A stretch of 64,000 nt of DNA from CAXXFQ01 sp963674475 (GCA_963674475.2 CAXXFQ010000019.1:310001-374000), one strand, 5' to 3'; positions 45,030 through 54,190 are shown, counted from the stretch's first letter. The notes: generated from the letters alone by a model not told the origin. Translations and numbers: made by a program.

Positions 45030-45056
45030 TTGTCAAACCGCGCAACCAGTTATACT
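45030..45056 (+). promoter_or_regulatory. Predicted promoter of tRNA-Val
   Basis: TTGTCA (45030-45035) and TATACT (45051-45056) are separated by 15 bases, slightly short, about 48 bases before the tRNA 5' end. Confidence 0.4.
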
Positions 45057-45103
45057 TTAAAATCACTTTTCTCAAGCGAGAAAGATAACCGGTCTTGTCG
45101 CAA

Positions 45104-45591
<488 letters not shown>

Positions 45592-46014
45592 ATGTTACAG
45601 CGAAAAGAAAAACGGCCGCTTGAGGTCAGTATGACGATTCGCCCGCAAGGGTATGATATCGACGTGCTCGGGATCGTCAGTAATATTGTCTACGTCCGAT
45701 GGCTGGAAGATCTGCGCATGAAAATGTTGGAGCTTTACTGGCCGGTTGAAAAACAGATGGAAGACGGCTACCTGCCGATCATCACCAAAACCGACATCCG
45801 TTATCGTCGGCCAGTGACTTTTTTGGATAAGGTCGACGCGTCGATTTGGGTTTCGAAAATCTCGAAGGTCCGTTTTACCGTGACGGCCGAAATGTTCGTC
45901 GATGGCGAAGAATCAATTCGGGCGACGCAATCGGGCTGCTTTGTCGATCTGAAATCGAAACGACCGATCGTCGTCCCCGAGCCGTTGGTCCAAATGTTCG
46001 ACGAAGCCGGTTAA
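45592..46014 (+). CDS. Acyl-CoA thioesterase-like protein (4HBT hotdog fold)
   Basis: 140 residues from ATG 45592. A downstream ATG at 45631 has a closer SD, but starting there would cut into the first strand of the fold (RPLEVSMTIRPQGYDIDVLG), so the first ATG is preferred. The pattern YDIDVLGIVSNIVYVRWLEDLR at about residues 23-44 matches 4-hydroxybenzoyl-CoA thioesterase-like enzymes (YbgC/FcbC type), which hydrolyse acyl-CoA thioesters in the cytosol. The usual Asp is present (YDIDV) but the 'VNN' Asn-rich loop is only partly kept (VSNIV). The substrate is unknown. It converges on hisG across a shared terminator. Confidence 0.85.
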   Translation: MLQRKEKRPLEVSMTIRPQGYDIDVLGIVSNIVYVRWLEDLRMKMLELYWPVEKQMEDGYLPIITKTDIRYRRPVTFLDKVDASIWVSKISKVRFTVTAEMFVDGEESIRATQSGCFVDLKSKRPIVVPEPLVQMFDEAG

Positions 46015-46035
46015 TCGAGCGTTTGCCCTTCGTTA

Positions 46036-46076
46036 TAAAAAAAGAGCGACGGTTCAAAACCCATCGCTCTTTTTTC
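46036..46076. terminator. Bidirectional terminator between the thioesterase gene and hisG
   Basis: AGAGCGAcGG pairs with CCaTCGCTCT, flanked by seven A on one side and six T on the other; it serves the two convergent genes. Confidence 0.85.
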
Positions 46077-46098
46077 GTTTTGATTCTAAATCGAACGG

Positions 46099-46974
46099 TT
46101 AGTCGATCAGTTTGCTCAGCGGATACTCGACGATCCCGCGGGCACCGGACTCTTTGAGTCGCGGGATGATTTGTCGGACGACCGATTCGTCGAGAATCGT
46201 ATTGATGGCGACCCACTCTCCGTCGGCCAAGTCGGAAATGGTCGGTTTTTGCAACGCCGGAAGCAGTTCCAACACGGCCTTGAGCTGGCCTTGCGGGACG
46301 TTCATCATGAGGCCGACTTTTCCTTCGGCGGCCATCGCCCCTTGAAGCATCAGGACAATGTCGTCGATGATTTCCCGCTTTTGGGGATCGGCATAAGTGC
46401 TGTGGTTGGCGATGAACCGGGTCGTGCTTTGAAGTACCTCGTCGACGATTCGCAGGTTGTTGGCTCGCAACGAACTTCCGGTCTCGGTCACCTCGACGAT
46501 CGCGTCGACCAATTTCGGCGCTTTGACCTCGGTCGCGCCCCAGCTGAACTCGACCTTGGCCGTGACCCCGTGTTTTTTGAGGTACTGCGTGGTCAGGCCG
46601 ACCGCTTCAGTGGCGATCCGCTTCCCTTCGAGATCCTTGACCGATTGGATCGGGGAGTTTTCCGGGACGCACAGAACCCAACGAACCGGGCGTCGGCTGA
46701 CCTTCGAAAAGACCAGCTCGGCGACTTCATGAACGTCGGCCTCGGTTTCGACAATCCAGTCGTGGCCGGTCAGGCCGCAGTCCAACACGCCGTCGTTGAC
46801 GTAACGAGCCATTTCCTGGGCGCGGATCAAAAGGCATTCGATCCGGTCGTCGTCGATTTCCGGGTAGTAACTTCGCGAACTGAATTTGAGCTTGTACCCC
46901 GCACGCCGAAACAGCTCGGCGGTCGCCTCTTGAAGACTGCCGGCGGGGATTCCCAATTTTAAGATAGGAGCCAT
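46099..46974 (-). CDS. hisG: ATP phosphoribosyltransferase, long form
   Basis: 291 residues from ATG 46974. The catalytic part is recognised by LKLGIPAGSLQEATAELF, the DCGLTGHDWIVE segment and the PRPP-binding loop VEVTETGSSLRANNL at about residues 163-177. The C-terminal regulatory domain (about 220-291) is present, so this is the long homohexameric HisG that binds the feedback inhibitor histidine and does not need HisZ. It catalyses the first step of histidine synthesis, joining ATP and PRPP. hisI lies 69 bp upstream on the same strand, so the two are probably co-transcribed; the other his genes are not in this window. Confidence 0.95.
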   Translation of the reverse strand: MAPILKLGIPAGSLQEATAELFRRAGYKLKFSSRSYYPEIDDDRIECLLIRAQEMARYVNDGVLDCGLTGHDWIVETEADVHEVAELVFSKVSRRPVRWVLCVPENSPIQSVKDLEGKRIATEAVGLTTQYLKKHGVTAKVEFSWGATEVKAPKLVDAIVEVTETGSSLRANNLRIVDEVLQSTTRFIANHSTYADPQKREIIDDIVLMLQGAMAAEGKVGLMMNVPQGQLKAVLELLPALQKPTISDLADGEWVAINTILDESVVRQIIPRLKESGARGIVEYPLSKLID

Positions 46975-47043
46975 TTTTGAATCGTCTACTTTCTCGTTGA
47001 TTTCTGTCGCTTGGCGAGAGGAAGATCCCGGGAGCGATCTTGG

Positions 47044-47430
47044 TTATTTCTTTTTGTACACTTCGTCCGGGTCGAAAACCTTTTCGGCAATGATCTTGAG
47101 CCCTTCGGGGGTGACCTGACGGAAAAAGCAGCTTCGGTATCCCAAGTGGCAGGCGGCGTCGCCGATCTGCTTGACCTTCAGCAGGATCGTGTCGCTATCA
47201 CAGTCGAGATAGATCCCTTTGATCTCTTGGACGTTGCCGCTTTCTTCCCCTTTGCGCCAAAGCTTGCTTCGGCTTCGGCTGAAGTAGACGGCTTGCCCGG
47301 TTTTGAGCGTTTCGTCGTACGATTCGGCGTTCATGTAGGCCATCATCAAGACGGTGCCGTCGTCGGCGTCTTGGGCAATCGCGGGTAAAAGGCCGTCGCC
47401 TTTTTCAAAATCAGGTCTGGAGTTGGACAA
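47044..47430 (-). CDS. hisI: Phosphoribosyl-AMP cyclohydrolase
   Basis: 128 residues from TTG 47430; the start is decided by GAGG six bases upstream, and there is no better ATG. The zinc and magnesium ligands stand in DCDSDTILLKVKQ and ACHLGYRSCFF. The enzyme opens the purine ring of PR-AMP in the third step of histidine synthesis. This is the single-domain form (HisI without the HisE pyrophosphohydrolase part). It precedes hisG. Confidence 0.94.
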   Translation of the reverse strand: MSNSRPDFEKGDGLLPAIAQDADDGTVLMMAYMNAESYDETLKTGQAVYFSRSRSKLWRKGEESGNVQEIKGIYLDCDSDTILLKVKQIGDAACHLGYRSCFFRQVTPEGLKIIAEKVFDPDEVYKKK

Positions 47431-47757
47431 AGCGCACCTCGCTAAAGTGGAAAGTCGATGAATCGGTATTGATTTTTACTCAGAAATCGCCTTTCGAAGT
47501 TTCTCCGACAAGAGACCGCCTTCGAGAGGATTTCATTTTATGGTCCGAGAAGTAGGCAATTATAACGTATGAATCGGTCTTGGGAACGGTGGTCTCCACT
47601 CGAAGCCGCGCCGAGCGAAAATTTGGAGAGCCGATTTTCAGGCCAAGGAGAGGCCAAGATGGCCCCCATTTTTTGTGTGAATAACCGAAACAGGGGAAAC
47701 CCGGATAGTTCTTCCTGGTCACCCCTGCTTGTCTAAGCCGAATTTTCCGTGTAATGG
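47431..47757. other. Leader region of hisI and citrate synthase 3' flank
   Basis: About 330 bases with no gene I can support. It includes the hisI promoter candidate at 47559-47564. Confidence 0.5.
47559..47588 (-). promoter_or_regulatory. Predicted promoter of hisI-hisG
   Basis: TATAAT on the reverse strand at 47559-47564, about 130 bases before the hisI start; the -35 region (near 47583-47588) is weak. Confidence 0.35.
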
Positions 47758-49059
47758 TTATTGGCGTTTGATGAGCGGGATGACCTCGCGTTCGGTATGA
47801 CCGGTGTAAAGCTGTCGCGGTCGATGGATCCGCGAACCGCCGCTGAGGTGCATTTCTCGCCAATGAGCGATCCAGCCGGGCAAGCGGCCCAGCGCGAAGA
47901 GGACCGTGAACATGTTTTTCGGGATTCCCATGATGCGATAGATGATCCCCGAATAGAAGTCGACGTTCGGGTATAGCTTCCGCTCGACGAAGTACGAATC
48001 GTTCACGGCGACTTCTTCCAACGCTTGAGCCATTTCAAAAAGCGGATCGTTCGCGGCGTACTTCTCGACCAGCCGGTGGCAGACCTCTTTGATGATGGTT
48101 GCCCGCGGGTCATAATTCTTGTACACCCGGTGCCCGAAGCCCATCAGCCGGAACGGATCGTCCGGATTTTTGGCCTTGTCGATATATTTTTGAAGGTTTC
48201 GACCGTCGTGATAGATCTGTTCGAGCATCCGGATACAGGCCTCGTTGGCCCCGCCGTGTAACGCTCCCCAGAGGGCGCAGATGCCGGCGGAAATCGAGGA
48301 AAACAGGTTCACGTTACTTGAACCGACCATTCGGACGGCCGACGTGCTGCAGTTTTGGCCGTGATCGGCGTGAAGAATCAAAAGGACGTTCAACGCTTCG
48401 ACAAAATCGACCTCCATCTGGTATTTTTCGCTTGGAACGGCGAACATCATATGGAGGAAGTTTTGACAGTAACTCAGATGATTCTGAGGATAAATAAACG
48501 GTTGGCCGATCGACTGCTTGTAACTGTAAGCGGCAATAGTCGGCATTTTGGCCATCATTCGATAAATGGCCAGGTCGGTTTGGTCGGGATCGGCCGGATC
48601 GCCCACCACCCCCTTGTCGTAGATCGCCAGCGTGCCGACGACCGAGCTGAGGATCGCCATCGGATACGCGTACGGGGGGAATCCGGCGAAAATACCTTTC
48701 ATCCCCTCATGCAGCAACGTATGATGCCGGATGTTGTCGCGGAACTGCTCGAGCTGATCGGAGGTGGGTAACTCGCCATAGATCAACAGGTAGGCGGTTT
48801 CGGTAAAGTCGCATTGTCGGGCGATTTGCTCGATCGGATAGCCTCGATAGCGTAGAATGCCATTTTCACCGTCGACATAGGTGATGGTACTCATGGTCGA
48901 ACCGGTGTTGGCATATCCGTCGTCGAGCGTGATGTGGCCTGTCGCTCCATACAGTTTGGAGATATCGACCGCTCGATTGCCTTCCGTCCCGATGCGGACG
49001 GGGAGATCATACTCGTTATCTCCAAGGATCAGTTTGGCCATTTCGCTATTCGATTCCAC
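47758..49059 (-). CDS. gltA: Citrate synthase
   Basis: 433 residues from GTG 49059, chosen because GGAGG lies 5 bases upstream. The first ATG (49041) has no SD and would remove six residues. The catalytic set is intact: His in LHGGANEACIRM, His in GFGHRVYKNYDPRA and Asp in LYPNVDFYSGIIY. The N-terminal region is that of the type II (GltA, hexameric) group: VRIGTEGNRAVDISKL and YRGYPIEQIA. The enzyme condenses acetyl-CoA and oxaloacetate in the TCA cycle. It stands alone on the reverse strand. Confidence 0.95.
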   Translation of the reverse strand: MESNSEMAKLILGDNEYDLPVRIGTEGNRAVDISKLYGATGHITLDDGYANTGSTMSTITYVDGENGILRYRGYPIEQIARQCDFTETAYLLIYGELPTSDQLEQFRDNIRHHTLLHEGMKGIFAGFPPYAYPMAILSSVVGTLAIYDKGVVGDPADPDQTDLAIYRMMAKMPTIAAYSYKQSIGQPFIYPQNHLSYCQNFLHMMFAVPSEKYQMEVDFVEALNVLLILHADHGQNCSTSAVRMVGSSNVNLFSSISAGICALWGALHGGANEACIRMLEQIYHDGRNLQKYIDKAKNPDDPFRLMGFGHRVYKNYDPRATIIKEVCHRLVEKYAANDPLFEMAQALEEVAVNDSYFVERKLYPNVDFYSGIIYRIMGIPKNMFTVLFALGRLPGWIAHWREMHLSGGSRIHRPRQLYTGHTEREVIPLIKRQ

Positions 49060-49473
49060 TAAACCCTCCAATAACCTATTTCGGTGTAACCCAAAGGGAT
49101 GGCTCTGACAAGCCAACAACTTCCAATAACATAACAAGATGAACCGGTTAGGGCAATCGGTCCCCGAGCGAGGTTTTGCTCAACGGTCAAACGATCGTAA
49201 CGGTTGATCGGGTTAACGTCGCTTCGTAAAATCGAAAAGCAAGGCAAAAAAACCTTTTACCCTAAGAACGAGGGGTGTTCTAGTTCTCCATGATTGAAGA
49301 AGCTTTGCGGACCCCCCACGCAGAGGCATTTCTTCCGTTTTAAAGAAGGAAGAGTCGTCCTAAACCTATATATAAAAGACTTTACACCGAATTATTAGAT
49401 AATTCCTCTCAACGGAAGTGAGGAAGAGGTCGTTGCATAAACCCCTCTTTAGAGCCGTCTCTTTCAGTGTCGG
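49060..49473. other. Intergenic region between SH3b protein and citrate synthase genes
   Basis: About 410 bases carrying the citrate synthase leader. No gene or strong hairpin was recognised; the segment 49351-49410 is AT-rich and could hold promoter elements. Confidence 0.4.
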
Positions 49474-50799
49474 TTATCGAAGGATGGGTTGCTCAAGCAA
49501 TTGGACGTGCTTGGCCATGACGTGCTGGGCCCGCTGTTCGGGGACGTATCCTCGACTGCCGTTGATGCCGATGACCCGTTTTTCGTAATAGCGGAGATTT
49601 ACCCCTGGAGAGGGGGTGACGTAGCAGAGGATTCCACCAGATTTATTTACCAGAGCGTAATGAGGGGAACCCTCTTTGGCGTTCGGGATACGCACGAGAC
49701 GCCCGACGCCATCGAAACGGTCCAGTTCAGCGCTCGAGGTAGCCGGGGCTTTTGCGCCGACCTCTTGAACCGTCGAAGCGGTATCGAACCGGCGTGCTGC
49801 CGAAGGGGTGGTCCGGCTGGCGTTCGAGGGACGTTGGCCCCAAGCACGCGAGCCGAGTGTGGCCAGACGGTGATTTTCTCGGTCGGTCCGGGCAATCGCC
49901 GTTGCCAATGCCTCGTGACGCGTTTGAAGGTTGGAGAACTCGTCAATCTTGCGCAAGAAGAGTCTGACTTTGCCCCGATCGACCGCCGTTTCGGCCACGT
50001 TCAAAAGGGATTCGGCTTCGTTCGAAAAGGAATCAAACGACCATTTAGTCGTATCTTCAGCCACCATTAAGGAAAATTCGGCTTGCAATTGGTCCAATCG
50101 CGATTGGATCGCTTCGGAAGAAAGTGGCCGGGAACGGACCAGGGGGGCGGATTCGTCCGGAGGGGTGTCGACTAAAGTGACTAGTTTGGGATTACTTGCG
50201 GTTGGCCGGCGGTTTTCCGTCCCCACGGAAGGCCGGGTGTTGGCCGCTTTTTTTCCCAGGATCGGGCTTGAGCGATCTTCCACCTGTCTAATCCCCTCGG
50301 TTTGGTAAGGGGAATCAACCAATTTGCTCGAGATCCATCGGAACTCGCCCGACGGTGGCGCAATCCGGGCCCAACTTTTCGGGTCGTTTTTCCCTATGGG
50401 TAATAATTCGACTCGTTCCCCCTCATGGAGTCGGACTTGGATGACGTCTCGCGCATCGCTGAAACGACTTCCCACCCGGGCGGCTACACGGGGACGTGTG
50501 ATTTCGGCCAGGTTTTTTCCAATTGGATTCAGGTACCGTCGCGAAATCCAGGTGAAACTTCCTTTCGGCGGGCGAATCGCCAGCCAGCCGCCCGGATCGT
50601 GGCGATAGACCTCGACTTGTTCCCCGTCTTGCAGCTTTTCTGTCGGATAGTACCGCTTTCCCGGACCGCTGCGGACGTAGACCTCTTTGGTGTCAATCGT
50701 CGCCGTGTAGGGGAACGTCGGCTCTTCGAGAGCGGATGCCTCCCTTCCAAACGAAAGGAACAAAACAACGGTCAAAATGGTGAGTGTATAGCGGCACAT
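49474..50799 (-). CDS. Secreted protein with SH3b-type domains
   Basis: 441 residues from ATG 50799, with AAAGGAG 11 bases upstream. A signal peptide covers about residues 1-23. Two SH3b-like units follow: about 30-95 (TIDTKEVYVRSGPGKRYYPT, GGWLAIRPPKGSFTWISRRY) and about 105-165 (VQVRLHEGERVELLP, WARIAPPSGEFRWIS). The next 150 residues are low complexity and helical. A third SH3-like segment may lie near 375-435 (RLVRIPNAKEGSPHYALV). SH3b domains bind peptidoglycan or surface polymers; this protein has no hydrolase domain. It probably anchors to the cell wall or another envelope surface. Confidence 0.75.
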   Translation of the reverse strand: MCRYTLTILTVVLFLSFGREASALEEPTFPYTATIDTKEVYVRSGPGKRYYPTEKLQDGEQVEVYRHDPGGWLAIRPPKGSFTWISRRYLNPIGKNLAEITRPRVAARVGSRFSDARDVIQVRLHEGERVELLPIGKNDPKSWARIAPPSGEFRWISSKLVDSPYQTEGIRQVEDRSSPILGKKAANTRPSVGTENRRPTASNPKLVTLVDTPPDESAPLVRSRPLSSEAIQSRLDQLQAEFSLMVAEDTTKWSFDSFSNEAESLLNVAETAVDRGKVRLFLRKIDEFSNLQTRHEALATAIARTDRENHRLATLGSRAWGQRPSNASRTTPSAARRFDTASTVQEVGAKAPATSSAELDRFDGVGRLVRIPNAKEGSPHYALVNKSGGILCYVTPSPGVNLRYYEKRVIGINGSRGYVPEQRAQHVMAKHVQLLEQPILR

Positions 50800-50915
50800 A
50801 ATGGAACGGCTCCTTTAGGGAAACCGAGATTCGACGGTCCTTGAAAAAAAACACTTTGAAAAATACACCGCAATCTTGTAGCGAATCCCACCTCCCAAAT
50901 CAACCCCTTTTTCTT

Positions 50916-51270
50916 GGTGCTTCCGCACCGAGGGCGAAACCCGCTCCCGTTGGTCGCTGGTAGGCGGTTGTGCAGGTGGCGGCTAGGAGCCGCGGCCGGA
51001 CTGGTGCTTCCGCACCGACTCAAGAAACCCGCTCCCGGCGGGCAGGGCCCGCGGCCGGACTGGCGTTTCCACGCCGACGTGTAAACCCGCTCCCGTTGGT
51101 CGCTAGTAGGCGGTTGTGCAGGTGGCGGCTAGGAGCCGCGGCCGGACTGGTGCTTCCGCACCGACGTGTGAAACCCGTTCCCGTTGGTCACTGGTATACG
51201 GTTGCGCAGGTGGTTCGTGGTGGCTTGGAAAAAGATGGAGGGCGGCTAGGAGCCGGGGCCGGACTGGTGT
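50916..51270. repeat. Tandem hairpin-repeat array
   Basis: Four to five imperfect units begin at 50916, 51003, 51062, 51149 and (truncated) 51264. Each starts with a hairpin GGTGC-TTCC-GCACC (unit 3: GGCGT-TTCC-ACGCC) and most contain a second hairpin such as GCGGCT-AGG-AGCCGC (unit 2: GCGGGC-AGG-GCCCGC). Arm changes are matched on the other arm. No gene covers the array. Confidence 0.8.
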
Positions 51271-51355
51271 GTGAATTAGAAGGAAGGGGGCCCGTGTGAA
51301 TGGATGCGGGAGTTTTTAAGAGGGCAGGGGGGAATGGGCGGTTTGTTTTTTGGCG

Positions 51356-52168
51356 TCAATGGTAGTCGAAGCCGCCGTTGACCTCGATCTCTTGTCCGTT
51401 GAGAAAACCGGCGGCGTCGCTTACCAGAAAGCGGACGGTTCGGGCTATTTCTTCTGGAGTGCCCCAGCGATTTTGGAGCGAATCGGCGACGGCCCGTTGC
51501 TGCCACGCTTTGGGTGCCGTTTGGCCCCAGGCCGTTTTGATCCAGCCGGGTGCGACGCAATTGACCCGGACCTCTGGGGCCACGGTTTGGGTCAACGATC
51601 GGGAGAACGCGGCGACGGCCCCCTTGGAGATCGAAAACAGCTGACCGCCATCTCCGGCCAGGCCCCGTTTGACTCCGTCCCAGGTGATCTGGACGATCGA
51701 GCCGGAACCGGCCGCCTGCATCTTTGTTCCGATGCGGCGTGAGACGCGGATGGTTGCCATGACGTCGACCTCCATGACCCAGCGGAGTCGGTCGTCGAAC
51801 GGGGCGTCGGCTCGTCCGCCGGTAAGGATGTCGGCGCCCGCGTTATTGACCCAGGCGTCGACCCCTTCGCGCCAGTCCCATGCCCGATCGACGAATCGGT
51901 CGGCTTCGTCCGGAGCGGCCAGGTCGGCCAGGAGGAAATCGGCGGTTCCACCCGCTTTTTGGATCGTTTCGACTGTTTCGGCAGCCCCTTTTTCGTTTTT
52001 CCGGGCATGAACCAAGACGGCGGCCCCGCCCCGAGCCAGCTCCAACGCCACGGCTTGCCCGATCCCGCTGGACGAACCGGTCACGACGGCCGTTTTTCCT
52101 TCGAGCGAGGCGAACGTGGTTTTGCCCTTGGAATGGGGAGAAGCGTTTGGTTCGGTCGATTCGTTCAC
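51356..52168 (-). CDS. Short-chain dehydrogenase/reductase family protein, catalytic Tyr absent
   Basis: 270 residues from GTG 52168. The Rossmann fold with VTGSSSGIGQAVALELARG (residues 29-47) and NNAG (108-111) is intact, so NAD(P) binding is expected. In the active-site helix the usual Y-x-x-x-K is F178-S-I-S-K182, and the strand that normally carries the catalytic Ser reads QITWDGVKR with Trp163 at the Ser position. Both proton-relay residues are therefore replaced, though Lys182 remains. It may act on unusual substrates or be a non-redox SDR. The rest of the fold, including VNCVAPGWIKTAWG and FLNGQEIEVNGGF at the end, is typical. The gene is on the same strand as, and 210 bp from, the glycine-zipper gene, with a MITE between. 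Confidence 0.88.
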   Translation of the reverse strand: MNESTEPNASPHSKGKTTFASLEGKTAVVTGSSSGIGQAVALELARGGAAVLVHARKNEKGAAETVETIQKAGGTADFLLADLAAPDEADRFVDRAWDWREGVDAWVNNAGADILTGGRADAPFDDRLRWVMEVDVMATIRVSRRIGTKMQAAGSGSIVQITWDGVKRGLAGDGGQLFSISKGAVAAFSRSLTQTVAPEVRVNCVAPGWIKTAWGQTAPKAWQQRAVADSLQNRWGTPEEIARTVRFLVSDAAGFLNGQEIEVNGGFDYH

Positions 52169-52214
52169 GTGACGTTTTTCCCTATGAATTTCGGCTCAAA
52201 CGGGCTTTGGCTTA

Positions 52215-52378
52215 GAGCCTATCCCAAAACCTCAATTCAGACTGCAAGCGGTCTTTTTGCTCGTCGGAACTTCGTCGCAAAATCTCGACATATCGGCTAA
52301 TATGCCTGCGATTTTGCTCCTTGCCGACGAGACAAAAATCCTCGCTTTCGTTAATAAAGCAGGTTTTGGGATAGGCTC
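52215..52378. mobile_element. MITE-like element, family B, copy 1
   Basis: 164 bases bounded by perfect inverted ends: GAGCCTATCCCAAAACCT at the left and its reverse complement at the right. TTA flanks each side (52212-52214 and 52379-52381), consistent with a target-site duplication at TA. It has no ORF. The right flanking TTA is also the stop codon of the glycine-zipper gene. Confidence 0.85.
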
Positions 52379-53011
52379 TTAGTGGCCGACGCTGACTCCC
52401 CAAGAAACGCCCGGTCGGCAGGGGCGACACCGACGTCGCGGCCAGTAAGGATCGTAGTAGTAAGGGCTGTAATAATGTTCTTCGACGACCACCGGGGCCG
52501 GTTGGGCGATGACCGTCGTCGGCCTTGGAGTCGCGACCCGCGCGGTCTGCATCGCTTGGACCACGTCGGTGTCGATTCCCTGTTGTTTCAAGGCGATCAA
52601 ATCCTGCGATGTCAGCGGGGCGGTCACCCCGTTGGCCTGAATCTGATTGACGATTAGTGACTTGTCAATCTGGTTTTGGCTCATCGTGATGACGTCTTGC
52701 ATCGACACGGCGCTGGGCGGAGGCGTCTGGGCCAACTGTTGTTGGAGGGCCCGGTTTTCGGACTCGATGTCGTCCATTTCCGAACCGATCGTCGATCCGG
52801 CCAGGGCGCCGAGTCCGGCTCCAATCGCCGTTCCCACGCCGGCGTTGCCGGTGGCGCTGCCAATGATCGCGCCGGTTCCGGCCCCGAGAAGACCGCCGCC
52901 GACTGCGCCCCGTTCGGTGTGATTGGATGTCGCGCATCCGAGCGTGCAGGCCATCAATACGACGAGCGGCCAGGCGATTCGATGAAAACCAATCCTTTGG
53001 TAAACCATCAT
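52379..53011 (-). CDS. Glycine-zipper lipoprotein
   Basis: 210 residues from ATG 53011, with AGAGG 9 bases upstream; a longer TTG-initiated frame is less likely. A signal sequence ends at a lipobox-like ACTLGC (about residues 22-27). The glycine-zipper region at about 35-75 (GGGLLGAGTGAIIGSATG, GAGLGALAGSTIG) can insert into or span the outer membrane. A coiled stretch (ESENRALQQQLAQ) and a Tyr/Pro/Arg-rich tail (YYSPYYYDPYWPRRR) follow. The TAA stop is formed by the duplicated TTA at the border of the adjacent MITE, so the C-terminus may have been changed when the element inserted. Confidence 0.8.
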   Translation of the reverse strand: MMVYQRIGFHRIAWPLVVLMACTLGCATSNHTERGAVGGGLLGAGTGAIIGSATGNAGVGTAIGAGLGALAGSTIGSEMDDIESENRALQQQLAQTPPPSAVSMQDVITMSQNQIDKSLIVNQIQANGVTAPLTSQDLIALKQQGIDTDVVQAMQTARVATPRPTTVIAQPAPVVVEEHYYSPYYYDPYWPRRRCRPCRPGVSWGVSVGH

Positions 53012-53240
53012 TTGGGGATTCCTCTTCAGCTGATCCAAGTGAAGACACGGGCAACGGTGGTGTGGAAACGGCCGATGGCATCAAGGCAATCAGCCCATCA
53101 CGGTCGGCCCGTCACAATACTTCCACACGATCGGATTATCGGCAGGAGCGGATTGCGAGTCAAGAAAGGATGGGAAGGCTGGGTAAGGTGAGGCCCGGTC
53201 ATTCCCTTTTTTTAGATCCTGCAAAAGCCAGGGAGGCATT

Positions 53241-53702
53241 TCATTTCAATGCTCCGACCAGGGGACGCGGGCTGCGATGACTACCGCCCGATTGGCGGGG
53301 GCCCAGGATCGCTTCGGCGTATTCGGCGACTTGTCGGTCGTTTTCGAAGTAATGCTCGTAGACCCAGTCGTCCTCGTATTCGCAGTTGTCGGTGTGATAG
53401 TCGCGGCAGATTTGCGGACGGGTTTCGTACGCGCCGCACAGATTGTCGTCGCGGAGCGCTTTGCACCGGCTATGGACCAGCAGATACCATTCGTTGTCTT
53501 CGATGAAGACGGTCGCCCCTTGGTGCAGTAGATACCAGCGGATATATTCGAAATCTTCCCAGTCGGTCGGTGCTTCCAACGGGAGGGCGAAATAACGGCA
53601 GCATTTGGCCCCGCAGTGGTTACAGAGGTTCTCGTCGGCCGCAATTTCGCTCCGGCGAGGTTTGTTTCGTTTGAGGGGCTGACGATTTTTCTTGCTGACC
53701 AT
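53241..53702 (-). CDS. YkgJ family cysteine-cluster protein (zinc/iron-chelating domain)
   Basis: 153 residues from ATG 53702. The frame is open further upstream, through the MITE-like copy at 53837-53999, but that extension is AT-rich, non-homologous and best ignored. Eight Cys residues (27, 30, 34, 35, 80, 89, 99 and 107) form the family's cluster: LCNHCGAKCCRYF near the N-terminus and, later, CKALRDDNLCGAYETRPQIC, then DYHTDNC. These presumably bind a Zn ion or an Fe-S cluster. The biological role of YkgJ proteins is not established. No Shine-Dalgarno sequence is obvious. Confidence 0.85.
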   Translation of the reverse strand: MVSKKNRQPLKRNKPRRSEIAADENLCNHCGAKCCRYFALPLEAPTDWEDFEYIRWYLLHQGATVFIEDNEWYLLVHSRCKALRDDNLCGAYETRPQICRDYHTDNCEYEDDWVYEHYFENDRQVAEYAEAILGPRQSGGSHRSPRPLVGALK

Positions 53703-53836
53703 GATGCGTTTTTTGTCGATCTTTTTTTGGGGAAACCGAGGCAAAAAGAAGTGCAGGGACCAACGCTTACCTGTAAAAAACGACGCCCCGCCTTCTCTGC
53801 GGATTTTTACTATATCATAACCGTTCCAAAAGGCTA

Positions 53837-53999
53837 GAGGACATTTCAAAACCTCAATTTGGACTACAAGCGATCTTTTTGCCAGCTGAGCTTCGTCACA
53901 AAATCTCGCCATATCTACGGATATGCCTGCGATTTGGTTCCTTGTCAGCAGGACAAAAATCTTCGCTTTCGTCTTCAAAGCAGGTTTTGAAACGCTCTC
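53837..53999. mobile_element. MITE-like element, family B, copy 2
   Basis: 163 bases clearly related to 52215-52378 along their whole length. The inverted ends are imperfect (TAGAGGACATTTCAAAACCT versus TAGAGAGCGTTTCAAAACCT), with TA at both borders. It lies upstream of the YkgJ gene. Confidence 0.75.
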
Positions 54000-54190
54000 T
54001 AGGGGATGGGGGTAAGAACCGAACAGGGCAGGGGGGGGTGGGAGAAGTTATTTTTTTGTTTGGCGGGAAAGAATTGCCCTTGGCCGTAAGGATCGTATAT
54101 AGTATGAGTTAGACGAGTGGAGGGGCGATTTGACGATATCGCGATTCTTCTGCCCCTTGTCACTTTGTTCCTTGTCGAGAAAGTCTTTTC

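Noticed and set aside
50916..51270. CRISPR array
   Set aside because: Units are 59-115 bp, diverged and without the short identical repeat plus unique spacer layout; there are no cas genes.
53703..53978. Upstream extension of the YkgJ gene
   Set aside because: It reads through a family B MITE-like element; the ATG at 53702 gives the normal family length.
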